The notes below the pieces were generated by a model. That model saw only the letters and a list, made by a program, of their open reading frames with translations, was not told the DNA's origin and did no database searches. A stretch of 64,000 nucleotides of DNA, taken from NCBI GenBank assembly GCA_964036195.1, contig OZ038458.1, positions 372,001-436,000 of the forward strand, read 5' to 3'. Within the stretch, counting starts at the first letter, position 1. The number at the start of each line of letters is the position of its first letter. The DNA is from Sphaerolaimus hirsutus (lineage: Eukaryota; Nematoda; Chromadorea; Monhysterida; Sphaerolaimidae). A program made the position numbers and the translations under genes. This document shows positions 23,201-31,995 of the stretch, one piece after another.

Positions 23201-25897
23201 GTACATCATGTATACAATGTATATGATGTATATATTGGTTGCAGTTTGCATCGCCGCTACACATAGATATACTAGTTTTGTGTAGCGATGCACGTTGATA
23301 TGTCCAAATATTCCCTAGTTGGACACGCTGATTACTGGTATTGGGTATATAAAAACATAATCTTTACAATGAACTTTGCGAAAATTTCTGACAAAATAAT
23401 AAACCCCGCATTGGCCCCACACACGCTAGTTGACATCGACACCAAATGTCAACTGGTTCCGTTCCCAATTCAAAGATTGCGTTTGAACGTCGTTCGTTCA
23501 CTCGTCAGCAAGCTTTGAATCGGGATCGGCACCAGTTGACATTTGGTGTCGATGTCAACTAGCGTGTGGGGGCCCATTGAATAAGCCCCCCCTCGAAAAA
23601 CCCAAAGTTGTTAAAAGGTATGTACGTTTACTCAAAAAATATGCGTATGCGAGTACGCGGTAAATACATTTACATATACTTTTTAAAAAAATACCGTAGG
23701 CACTTGTACGCGTACATTTTCAGAGCATACGTGTACAGAAAATGTATTTTATAAATATGTCCCAGATTGAATTTTCTGAAGTGATTAAACTGCTAAATAT
23801 GTATTTACAGAAGTGGTTCCGTTGAACAATTTAGATAATATGCTAGGGTGTCAACTTTCCATTTTCCGTTTTCCATTTCCGCTTTCCGCAGGCAAATTTT
23901 TTTCCGTTTCCGTTTCCGTTTTTTGGCAGCTGAAATTTTTTTACCTTTCCGTGTTCCGGCAGCCAAAATTCTTTTACCTTTTCCGTTTTTCGGCAGCTGG
24001 AAATTTTTTACCTTTCCGTTTCCAGGCCGTTTCCGTTTTCCGTTTTCCGTATAAAAAAATTTTTGACACCCTACTAATGCGAACCCCCCAAACTTCTCCC
24101 CCAACCCAGCCAAAATTTTTTTCAGCTATCTATCCATCCGGAGGAGTGATTTGCTTCTATATGAACCCCCGCGGAGGTCCAAATCTACAAAACCCCTGGC
24201 GTAGCCGCCGTCAACAACACACTCATCCATTGCCGAAAATTTTCCGGCGTTTAATTTCTATCTACACAATAAGTTAGACCGTATAAAAGTTTGTACAAGT
24301 CAATATTATATAGAAAAGCATACATGAAAACGCGCTGGGTAGGAAAGAGCAGAAATACACACAGGATTTTCATAAATATGCATGTCAAATATACATCAAA
24401 CATGGCCGAGCGAATCGCACTATACACATTTTTAATATTTCAAAATACAAGAAATGGATACACGCAACATAAAACATTTCATCCATTCCAAAAACCCTTC
24501 ACTATTCAGTCATGGATATGTGCATTTCTTCCGTGAAACATTATGGATATGTTAACTTTCGATATGAAACTTATGGATATGTGCACTTACGACGTGAAAC
24601 TCCAAAAATGCACGCGTGCACTTTTGGCAATGAAACTCCATTTTGTATGGGGATTTCGGCATCCTCTTCCCGCCGAATCTGAAGCACGCGTGCACTTTTG
24701 GAAATGAAACTTTTTTTTGGAGATATGCACTTATGAAATGAAACTATTGTGGCCCGAGTGTGACTTATGCATTTACGGCGTGAAACTGTTGATTTTCACG
24801 TTGGATATGTGCACTTACGATGTGAAAATCGTGTTTTTTATTTAAATCAGCATGTACGTATCTCGGGAACGAAATGGACTATAACACTGATTTTTTTACC
24901 AAAATGGGCAGAATTATACCTGGATGTCGAATCCACAGCTAACTCGATTTTTCTGGATTTGGCGCTTGTGCACTTTTAGAACGGAACTCCCCACTTGTCA
25001 CAATAAAAACAACCACCAAAAAAATCGCAGATCCCAAGTGGAAAACTCGCGCAAAGACGCCGACGCAGACGGAGTGGTGGTGCCCACGACCGTGGAAGAA
25101 TATTGCGTCAAACCGGTGGTTAGCAGCGCGCAGGCCAACGCGCATTATAACGACTTTGATTTGGACGATGACTTTTATGACTATGGGGATGACGACTCGG
25201 GTGAGGTTTGGGGCAGGGGTTTAGTTGGGGGGGGGGGTTACCCCCCCCCCCCCCCAAATCCGCCAGCTATCTATTTATCCCTGAGGCCCGCGCAGCTATC
25301 TATCTATCTATCCCAAAGGCAAAATTTTGGGCTACTATCCCATAACCCCTCCCCCCTCCCAAAATCGGCCAGTTATCTATTCATCTGGATCGATTTTAAA
25401 GAAATTTTGCCCTTATTTTCGCTCAAAATCGCCAATTTTCGTACCTTTTTATTGTTTTTCACCTTCAAAATTGTAATTCATGTTCCAAAACTGTAATTCA
25501 TGTTCCAAAATTGTAATTCATGTTCCGTATTGCCTATCTTCGGCTATTTTTTGTTCTATATGTAAGCTTTTTGTCCTCAAAAGCACTCCAGATAGGTAGA
25601 TACATAGCTGGGCAATTCGCGGGGGGTGGATGTTCAGGTGAAAGTTGCCAAAAAAGTTCCCCAGGGATAGATGGCTGGGCGGTTTAAATGGTCGCGTGGT
25701 CGCATAAAATCAGTGTGACAATCCCCGAACAAAGTCGAAAGACTCCTCGTTTCCCTGCTCAGTATTATTTATCAAACGGAAAAAATCCCGTTTTTGTGTG
25801 CTCAATCTACATCCCTCAGTTTTTTTCCTTTTTTTCCACAGAAGAGGAGGACGAGGATGTGGGCGACGAGGAAGACAGCGGGCAGGGGGAATCTTGA
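14273..25897 (+). CDS. CDC34: CDC34/UBE2R-type ubiquitin-conjugating enzyme E2 (first exon missing)
   Basis: Exons 14273-14424, 15050-15234, 17441-17572, 25031-25200 and 25842-25897 (TGA) join in consistent phase; one base plus the start codon must come from an unseen upstream exon. About 230 residues are visible. The UBC fold reads [34 protein letters not shown] and YPYSPP, then the HPN motif, the catalytic cysteine in LCVSILHPP (visible residue about 85), and the acidic loop VDDPHSGEL that marks CDC34-class E2s, followed by [10 protein letters not shown] and [11 protein letters not shown]. The tail is strongly acidic ([20 protein letters not shown] and on to GQGES), the segment that in relatives docks on cullin-RING ligases. 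CDC34 supplies ubiquitin to SCF ligases in cytosol and nucleus. It resembles insect orthologues closely. Introns are 0.6, 2.2, 7.5 and 0.6 kb; intron 3 is almost wholly transposons. Confidence 0.95.
15300..15965. mobile_element. hAT-type MITE with AAAAAACG arrays (TAGGGTTG cap)
   Basis: Begins TAGGGTTG, ends CAACCCTA, flanked by GTTTTGAT at 15292-15299 and 15966-15973 (exact). A/T-rich aaaaaaacg and cgttttttt blocks at both ends. In CDC34 intron 2. Confidence 0.9.
16181..16325. mobile_element. Hairpin MITE, CCCTGTAAAGTGT family
   Basis: Arms CCGCACCCTTCAAAGTGTAA and TTACACTTTAATGGGTGCGG, with gacaaatgtcatgcaaaatgtc internally. In CDC34 intron 2. Confidence 0.75.
16451..16694. mobile_element. 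TA-target MITE, CCGTATTTCCTCGAA cap
   Basis: Begins CCGTATTTCCTCGAATTACC, ends GGTATTTCGAGGAAATACGG, flanked on both sides by TA. C-run arms and an internal segment shared with other copies. Confidence 0.85.
16827..17266. mobile_element. hAT-type element (CAAGGACGTAGCCAGG)
   Basis: Begins CAAGGACGTAGCCAGG, ends CCTGGCTACTTCCCTG, flanked by ACATAGAC at 16819-16826 and 17267-17274 (exact). Contains GCGCGAGCGCGC, GGCGCC blocks and CGCCGGGCTCCGTATACAAT. Intact ends, no coding capacity. In CDC34 intron 2. Confidence 0.93.
18011..20047. mobile_element. hAT-type element with ATCGATATCG arrays, carrying nested elements
   Basis: Begins TAGGGTTCAAACGATAT, ends ATATCGTTCGAACCCTA, flanked by GCCGGCCC at 18003-18010 and 20048-20055 (exact). 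Inside lie a GGGGAGTTCCATTC...GAATGAAACTCC inverted pair (about 18028-19955) and the foldback at 18142-19286. In CDC34 intron 3. Confidence 0.88.
18142..19286. mobile_element. Foldback/Tc1-like MITE, CACTACCGTGCATAA family, copy 1
   Basis: Begins CACTACCGTGCATAAAAGTG, ends CACTTTTATGCACGGTAGTG, flanked by TA on both sides. Arms of several hundred bases are complementary; a second copy is at 46814-48126. Confidence 0.87.
20578..20654. repeat. Perfect 36-bp-arm hairpin
   Basis: Arms 20578-20613 and 20619-20654 are exact complements around a 5-base loop (agtga). Built of gtttcatatcgtaagtgca and gcgccacct. Confidence 0.95.
20694..20860. mobile_element. TAGTGATGGAA-capped GGCGCC element, right end lost
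   Basis: Left end TAGTGATGGAATGGCGCCC, then repeated ggcgccatt and ggcgcttggcgcc. No matching right cap. A similar copy with only the right cap (TTTTCCATCACTA) is at 22795-22996. Confidence 0.65.
21081..21618. mobile_element. hAT-type MITE with CGGAAAACGGAAA arrays (TAGGGTGTCAA cap)
   Basis: Begins TAGGGTGTCAA, ends TTGACACCCTA, flanked by ATCACAGC at 21073-21080 and 21619-21626 (exact). Interior is almost entirely aacggaaacggaaa and variants; the motif keeps the same strand throughout much of the element. Confidence 0.92.
21676..22082. mobile_element. TA-target MITE, CCGTATTTCCTCGAA cap
   Basis: Left CTGTATTTCCTCGAAATACC, right GGTAATTCGAGGAAATACGG followed by TA. Internal segment around 21775-21965 is shared with copies at 32390-32590, 42860-43040 and 63380-63520. 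Confidence 0.8.
22104..22420. mobile_element. 317-bp foldback, TAAACACCTTCCCGATCAAG family
   Basis: Near-perfect hairpin from TAAACACCTTCCCGATCAAG to CTTGATCGGGAAGGTGTTTA with the centre near 22260 (ctatagagggggtcgcc). A larger relative is at 48580-50056. Confidence 0.9.
23413..23575. mobile_element. Hairpin MITE, CACTAGTTGACATCGACACC family, copy 2
   Basis: Ends GCCCCACACACGCTAGTTGA and TCAACTAGCGTGTGGGGGCC; ATTG occurs directly outside each end, a possible 4-bp duplication. Confidence 0.85.
23842..24074. mobile_element. hAT-type MITE with TTTCCGTTTTCCG arrays (TAGGGTGTCAA cap)
   Basis: Same caps as 21081-21618 (TAGGGTGTCAAC ... TTGACACCCTA) with arrays in the opposite orientation. The flanks no longer form an exact duplication. 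Confidence 0.82.
25462..25527. repeat. 22-bp tandem repeat, three copies
   Basis: Unit ttgtaattcatgttccaaaa repeated three times in the last CDC34 intron. Confidence 0.8.
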
Positions 25898-26008
25898 CGC
25901 CGAAACTCCGCCTTAAAACACACAGCGCATTGAGAGCAAGTTTGAAGGAAAAGTCCCCGTATGATGACTTGGGAACTTGCCAAATTCTTTGACATTGCTA
26001 TAAATATA

Positions 26009-26014
26009 AATAAA
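26009..26014 (+). promoter_or_regulatory. Candidate polyadenylation signal of CDC34
   Basis: AATAAA about 112 bases after the CDC34 stop codon, inside an A/T-rich stretch. It is the first canonical hexamer downstream. Confidence 0.45.
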
Positions 26015-26639
26015 ATAGGGTAAAAATAGGTATATGACCATATATATACATACAAAAATAGCGATTATGAGGATGAAAATTTGCAAAATAGATCTTATTC
26101 TAGCAATTTTGAGCAAAATATTGGGGTAACATCGCTCGAAATTGGACATGGGTCAAATCTCTTGTGTAAGTTGTCCACTGGAACAAGTCATCATACGTGC
26201 CCCGATCCAGTTTGAATCCCCGAACCAAATCAACCCCCCCCCCCCCCAAATCTGCGTGTTGGAGCGTTGAATACTCGTTTTGAATCGCTTGAAGGTAATT
26301 TTTGTGTGAATTGGTCAGTTTTTGTTTGTCGCGTAAAATTCGGGCCTTCTTTACAATGGAAAAGATGATAGTACGATTCTTAGAGGTCCGCTTACATTTA
26401 CTACAAGTCCGTTTTTTTGCCGAAAGGACTCAAAATTGATTCAAGTGCTTTTTATGCGACAACCAAATGTGAAGATGATAATTTACAAAGTGGGCAAATG
26501 ACAGGGGAAAAAGTAAGTGGTCGGTCAAGTGACAAGAAATTTTGCTCACAAAGTTACTTATCACTTTTCAGTTTACTTGTCACTCAACTTGCCACTCTTA
26601 TCTTTTCTTTTCACTTGTCCACTTGCGAAATCAATCCCA

Positions 26640-27245
26640 CGTGGCAGTCCCGTAAATTTAAAGTGTAAGTCTGATGTAAAATGTCATACAAATTTGTCAA
26701 TTTTCTGCAAAGTTGAATTTTATTATCTTAAAGCGGCGTTTACACTGACATGTGTGACGACAAAAACTTTTTGGGCTTTCAACTTTCTTTATGTCACGAA
26801 AATTGAATAATTGTTGTGTCAGACACCTAGATCTCGATCACTCTTTCTGCCTAGGACAAACATAAATTTTTATATATGACGATATCATACACAATAAAAC
26901 GAAACAAAATTTTTGTCGTCACAGGTTGTCGGTTCGAGTTGTTCCCGGGAGCCTCGTTAACGAGGCTCCCGGGAACAACTCGAACCGACAACTTGTGACG
27001 ACAAATTTTCTTGTTTGTTTTATTGTGTATGATAACGTCATATATAAAAATTTATGTTTGTCCTAGGCAAAAAGAGTGATCGTTATCTAGGTATCTGACA
27101 CAACAAATATTCAATTTTCGTCACATAACGAAAGTTGAAAGCCCAAAAAAATTTTGTCGTCACACGTGTCAGTGTAAACGCAGCTTAATGAATTTTTTAA
27201 TTTTAATTGACATTTTCCTGACACTTTACAGGGTATGGGGCTGCC
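26640..27245. mobile_element. CCCTGTAAAGTGT-family MITE interrupted by a TTAA element
   Basis: Left half ends near the first TTAA (aaagtgtaagtctgatgtaaaatgtc), right half resumes with ttgacattttcctgacactttacagggta. The outer halves are complementary to each other. Confidence 0.72.
26732..27184. mobile_element. TTAA-target foldback MITE (piggyBac-like)
   Basis: TTAA at 26728-26731 and 27185-27188. Arms start AGCGGCGTTTACACTGACA and end TGTCAGTGTAAACGCAGCT, and stay complementary to the centre (GCCTCGTTAACGAGGC near 26955). TTAA target sites are typical of piggyBac elements; the terminal bases are not the classic CCC. Confidence 0.85.
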
Positions 27246-27507
27246 ACCAGCTGTGTACAGTGGTTAACTGATACTTGGTGGTAAATAAATATGTTTGGCC
27301 TAGCCAATTGGTTTCATTGCTCAGGTTATGGTTTTTCACGTGGCCTGGTTTGGATGTGCATATTTTTGCATTTTGCAAAAAACATTGCCACCAATATTTA
27401 GGTACACTCAGCTACACTTTTTCAAGACCTCCCTCGATTTATCCCCCAGTGTTTTATTTTAAGTCGCTGAAATATTCAATTAACTACTATTCTCTGAATG
27501 TCGTAGG

Positions 27508-27930
27508 CAGGGCCGTATCCAGGGGGGTGGGGGGGCTGCAGCCCCCCCCCCCCTCCCGGGGCGAGACCAGAAAGTGACAGGAGAATGCGACTTTTTCAAC
27601 GTCAGCGTAAAATTTTTTGCGCGCAAGCGCGCATTTTTCACCACAAGGTATTATCATCAGATTTGCTCCACGTCGCCTAAAATCGTTATAAATACACTCA
27701 ATGGTGTGCTTTTTGCTGTTTTTGTATGTATATTCACATACATATACAGTGTTCCATGGCGCTGGCGCCAACGCCAATGCCGCCATGGCGTGGCGCATAT
27801 TAATGGCGCCAGCGCCATGGCCCCATTCCGCCATTCTGTAGGTAAAATTTTTAGGGAGGGCTGAGCCCCCCCCCTCGCCGGCCTCCGTAAACAAGCAGCC
27901 CCCCGCTCAAAAATCCTGGATACGTCCCTG
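27508..27930. mobile_element. hAT-type element (CAGGGCCGTATCCAGG)
   Basis: Begins CAGGGCCGTATCCAGG, ends CCTGGATACGTCCCTG, flanked by GTCGTAGG at 27500-27507 and 27931-27938 (exact). Internal GCGCGCAAGCGCGC and GGCGCC blocks. Confidence 0.93.
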
Positions 27931-28204
27931 GTCGTAGGAGTGTTTATTAAAGCACTATTGATACATGTTACTGTTTTCATGTTACACATGTTTGCATGTG
28001 TACTATACTATACTTATTTGGGCGTACATTTGATCGACTTTATTTCCGTTTTATTGTGGAATCTGCGTGTTTTTGAAAAACCGTTTTAATTGGCTTTTTA
28101 TGTACAGTTTTTCGCTGTCCATCTGGTCCAACCTTGCCCTCCGGGCTGCCAGCGCTCACATTTTTTTGTCAATTAACACTTAGATAAAATTTTGCGTTTT
28201 ACCC

Positions 28205-28360
28205 GGGGCAGTCCCCGACCCTGTAAAGTGTCAAGTGTCATGCAAACTGTCAAAAGTAATGTACAATGCCCTGTGAAATGGCAAATGTAATGCGAAATGA
28301 CCCGAAAAATGGCAAACTGACCCGTTTGCCACTTAAAGCTGATTTTGTTATAAATGTGAG
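28205..28360. repeat. Partial CCCTGTAAAGTGT-family MITE
   Basis: Left end GGGGCAGTCCCCGACCCTGT and internal tgtcatgcaaactgtc are present; the right end is diverged or absent. Confidence 0.5.
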
Positions 28361-28399
28361 CTCTGGTTGTTGCCAAAATCTTTCTGCCCAGAAATTTCG

Positions 28400-29150
28400 G
28401 TGAAAATGTTGAAATGATGCCTACCTAGTTTTAATGATGTCTTTTCTACAATTTTGTGCTCCACCGAATGCCTATCGATTGTCTAATATGTATTTTTTGT
28501 TATAAAATTGTATTCGCCAGTGATTGCATTTGTGGTTTGAATTGAATCCCTTTTTCTAGTTTTACCAGTACATGATTTTATTGGCCCGGGTGTCTCTAGG
28601 GTAGCCCCTCAGTGTATCATCGCACAGTTTCGAATCTGTGGACATTATTACTCCTTGGACATCTCCCTTTTGAAACTGTTGTGGATTCCAACTACAATTC
28701 TCATTTCGGCACAAATTCCGCTTGTGTAATACTCAATTCATATATACTTTCAAATTACTTTAGGAAAAAAATGGATTTCAAAATTTGTATTGGAAGTGTG
28801 TACAAAAAGCTGCGATGTCCAGAGAGTTTATCATATATTTACTCTAATGCGTTCAAAGCTGATTATGAGTTTCCGAAAGTTCAGTTGAAAACTAGTGTGT
28901 GTAGCGACATCGTGCCCCTTTCGGTCCGATGTAGTAAAAATTTTATGAACAATAATTAGCCACCGGAGAGACATTGGGCCAATTCAATCACGTTGCCTTT
29001 TATTTTTGTATTCATCAGAATATTGGCTGAATTCTGTTCTAAATGTGATTATGTTTGCATATGCTTAAAACAACGTTTTTTTGGAAAGTTTAATCCGCAC
29101 AACGTTGCAAAACTATGTGAAAACACAATACTGCAGTTACCGTATTTCTT
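28400..29150. other. No feature recognised
   Basis: A 115-codon open frame at 28612-28959 shows no recognisable domain and ordinary AT-rich composition. Nothing else supports a gene here. Confidence 0.4.
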
Positions 29151-29159
29151 CCAATGTGC

Positions 29160-29400
29160 CTACACACACTAGTTTTCACCGTGACTTCATGTGAAAACTG
29201 AAATTTTTTCAAATGCAAATTAATGAACACGGTTGAATGATTTCATTTAATTTAAATTGGAATTTAGATTAATGAAAGTTAAGCTTTAAAAATTCGAAAA
29301 CTAAAACACATATAGCATACAAAAAGAGTAGGCTGGATGTGGCCATGTGGCCATTTCAGTTTTCACATCGGTCATGGTGAAAACTAGTGTGTGTGGGGCC
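29160..29400. mobile_element. Hairpin MITE, ACACACACTAGTTTTCACC variant
   Basis: Ends ACACACACTAGTTTTCACCG and GGTGAAAACTAGTGTGTGTG. The outer bases match the GTTGACATCGACACC family but the internal motif is GAAAACTGAAATT instead of GTCAACTGG. Confidence 0.78.
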
Positions 29401-29683
29401 GATAGAACTGCATCCCTCCAAAGTAAGGGCGGTAATAGCTAGAACGGCAGGTTTTGGTACATTTTTGCGTTCACGAAGACAATATAACGGCAGCCTCCAA
29501 TAGAACGACAGATAAAAATTTGGGACGGCGCTTTTCTGTAAGAGGAAATACGGTGTACAAGAGACCTACCTACCTACTGCCTACCTGGTTTACCATGGGT
29601 TCTGCATATGCAAATGTGTTAAATTTAGACAGTTCAAAAGCCTGACTGTTAAGTGTGTTAACTTTCTTGTTCTTTCTTTTCTG

Positions 29684-29903
29684 GGGGCAGTCCCAATCCC
29701 TGTAAAGTGTCAAATGTAAAGTAAAGTGTCAGTTCTGTATTCAAATCTTATTTTTCGTATCCAAATCTTATGTCGAAAAATAAGATTTGGATACAAAAAC
29801 ATAAGATTTGGATACTGAATTTTTTTTAAAATTGACATTTTACGTTACATTTGACACTTTACTTTACATTTTACACTTTACGTAACAGGGCTTGGGATTG
29901 CCA
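29684..29903. mobile_element. Hairpin MITE, CCCTGTAAAGTGT family
   Basis: Left GGGGCAGTCCCAATCCCTGT, right AACAGGGCTTGGGATTGCCA, with complementary aaagtgtcaaatg arms and a central ttcgtatccaaatctta palindrome. Confidence 0.8.
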
Positions 29904-29928
29904 CCAGATATCATGAAGAAGTTTCTAC

Positions 29929-30665
29929 CAGAGTTGCGAAAGCGTATTTACGCTTACCCGAAATACCCGGGTAAATGGGTATTTATACTTACGCTTACGC
30001 TTACGCTTTCATAAAATACCCGTACGCTTTATTACGCTTTCCCGGCCAAATTACCCGGATACCAAAAGCGTAAAAACATTTCACACGGTCCAGTTTTACG
30101 CTTTTGAAAAAGCATAAAACTGCAAAAACTGTAAATGAAAGACAACGCGTACCACAAAAAAATGACCGCGTGTGTGCAGTAACATACAGAAAATAGCAGC
30201 ACATCTACAATTTGTATGACCTTTCAAAATCGTAGCTTCAGATTACGAATTTTGGGGGTGCAAATGGATTCCGACAACGATGTTGTCGCTGTCACAGCAC
30301 CAACTCTGAGTTACAAGATGAGGGCGAATTGAGTGTCGCTGTCGATAAATTGTCATCTACATCAAAGGGCAGACTACCAAGTGGGAAAAATGTCGCTGAG
30401 AGCTTGATTGGGAAAGTATTCACTTAACAAAAATGGATAGAATCTGTGATGCATTGAAAGCAATCTAAATGTGAAAGCAAGGGTATTTTCCGATGCTCAA
30501 TAGCAAGAGCGCGCTCTCAAAAAAATTTACGCTTACGCTTTTTTTTACGCTTTCCTAGGTATTTTAAAAATACCTTACGCTTACAGTATCCATACTCAAA
30601 AATTGGAAAGTGTATTTACGCTTACGCTTACGCTTTCCAAAAATACCGGTATTTTAACAACTCTG
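29929..30665. mobile_element. hAT-type MITE with TTACGCTTACGC arrays (CAGAGTTG cap)
   Basis: Begins CAGAGTTG, ends CAACTCTG, flanked by GTTTCTAC at 29921-29928 and 30666-30673 (exact). Same cap as 3191-3694 but the array motif is cttacg/gcgtaa instead of cgtaaa. Confidence 0.92.
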
Positions 30666-30673
30666 GTTTCTAC

Positions 30674-31140
30674 ATTGCAATCTAATTTTGTTCCGAGTTT
30701 TATATTCCGTAAATATAACCACTTAAAATGAATATTAGTTCAGCGTGGGAAAAATGGAAATTTTGAGTTGCCAGAACCTAGTTGACAACATTCAACATCG
30801 AACTGATTGCTACATGACCACAACAATGCTAATTAGTCCATTACTTCCGTGGAAAGCTGTGCATTTTTCTTGTGCAAAAACATATTTGCAAAATCAACAG
30901 CTGTGCGGTGTTTTCTGCACGTGATGCCATCATTCTTGTCCACACGGCTGTCGCATAGAAATGTTTACAAATTTTTTACCCTTGACGTACCAATGTTGTT
31001 GACAAATTGTGATTTTGCACAGCTGATTTCGTGTCCACGTGCTGAACTAAATACTGAAATAAATGTGCCCAAAATACAATGGGAAACTCCAATATTAAGT
31101 TTACAAACTCTAATATTTCTGCCATCCAACCGTCATCCAA
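30674..31140. other. No feature recognised
   Basis: Unique-looking AT-rich sequence between two transposons; no convincing exon. Confidence 0.35.
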
Positions 31141-31142
31141 AA

Positions 31143-31450
31143 GGGGCAGGCCTAATACGCACATCTGCCCGTTACGCACATTTGCCCGTTTTTTTCACTT
31201 GACTATTCATATCTGAAAATCACTTGAAAATGTCAAGTGAAAAACTGAAAAATGGCCATTTTTCACTGTTTTTCACTTGACACATTTTCAAGTGATTTTC
31301 AGATATGAGTGAACTCTAATTCACTAAGTTCGCTAATGTCATTTCGCAACTTTTTTTTCACTTTACTCATATCTGAAAATCACTTGAAAAAGTGTCAAGT
31401 GAAAAATACGGGCAAATGTGCGTAACGGGCAGATGTGCGTATCAGTGCAC
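31143..31450. mobile_element. Foldback, TACGCACAT...TTTTTCACTTGACA family, copy 1
   Basis: Left arm with tacgcacatctgcccgttac and cacttgac, right arm gtaacgggcagatgtgcgta. The arms include repeated tttcacttgacac and atctgaaaatcacttg. Second copy at 41777-41997. Confidence 0.82.
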
Positions 31451-31466
31451 CCCCATCCAAAAGGCT

Positions 31467-31725
31467 ATACACACACTAGTTGACAGTGACATTGGGTGTC
31501 AACTGGGCTGACTTGTTTTTATTCAGATTTCAGTTGATGGGTGGTGGAATTTTGTTCAAATGATTGATAGATTGATCTAAGGTATATTGATTCGTTTTGA
31601 AATTGATGCATGTGCACTTGAAAATTGTCCTGCAACCTGTCAACTGAAATCTGAATCGACATGGAAAACCAGTTGACACCCAGTGTACGAATCGCCATTG
31701 AGTCAACTGAAACCACGTCGACTAG
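31467..31725. mobile_element. Hairpin MITE, GTTGACATCGACACC family, diverged copy
   Basis: Left ACACACACTAGTTGACAGTG with GGTGTCAACTGG, right CCAGTTGACACCCAGTG. The ends are more diverged than in the neighbouring copy. Confidence 0.65.
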
Positions 31726-31740
31726 TTTTCGTTGACTACG

Positions 31741-31902
31741 GCCCCACACACGCTAGTTGACATCGACACCGAATGTCAACTGGTTCCGTTCTCAATTCAA
31801 AGCTCGCGTTTGAACGTCATTCGTCGGCTCGTCAGCAAACTTTCAATCGGGATCGGCACCAGTTGACATTTGGTGTCGATGTCAATTAGCGTGTGGGGAC
31901 CC
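31741..31902. mobile_element. Hairpin MITE, CACTAGTTGACATCGACACC family, upstream of LSM6
   Basis: Ends GCCCCACACACGCTAGTTGA and GTCAATTAGCGTGTGGGGAC. Ends about 94 bases before the LSM6 start codon, so it lies in its promoter or 5' UTR. Confidence 0.87.
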
Positions 31903-31995
31903 TACATCACTAAAAATGTGCTTGAAACCGAAAAGTCAACTCACTTTCGCAACGAAATGCGTACTCAAAACCTAACCAAAAATTGCAGCGACGTG

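Larger units (their letters stand above)
20362..24992. mobile_element. Composite 4.6-kb element bounded by GGGGAGTTTCATTCTAAAAG ends
   Basis: Left end GGGGAGTTTCATTCTAAAAG, right end CTTTTAGAACGGAACTCCCC, with ACTT immediately outside each end (20358-20361 and 24993-24996). The interior is packed with unrelated nested elements and gtttcatatcg / tgcacttacg hairpin motifs. It ends 38 bases before the CDC34 exon at 25031. Confidence 0.65.

Noticed and set aside
26925..26995. GGTTCGAGTTG, resembling a tRNA B box
   Set aside because: It is part of the central palindrome of the TTAA foldback; there is no A box, anticodon arm or cloverleaf.
28612..28959. 115-codon open frame
   Set aside because: No recognisable domain, no splice partners and AT-rich composition unlike the confirmed exons.
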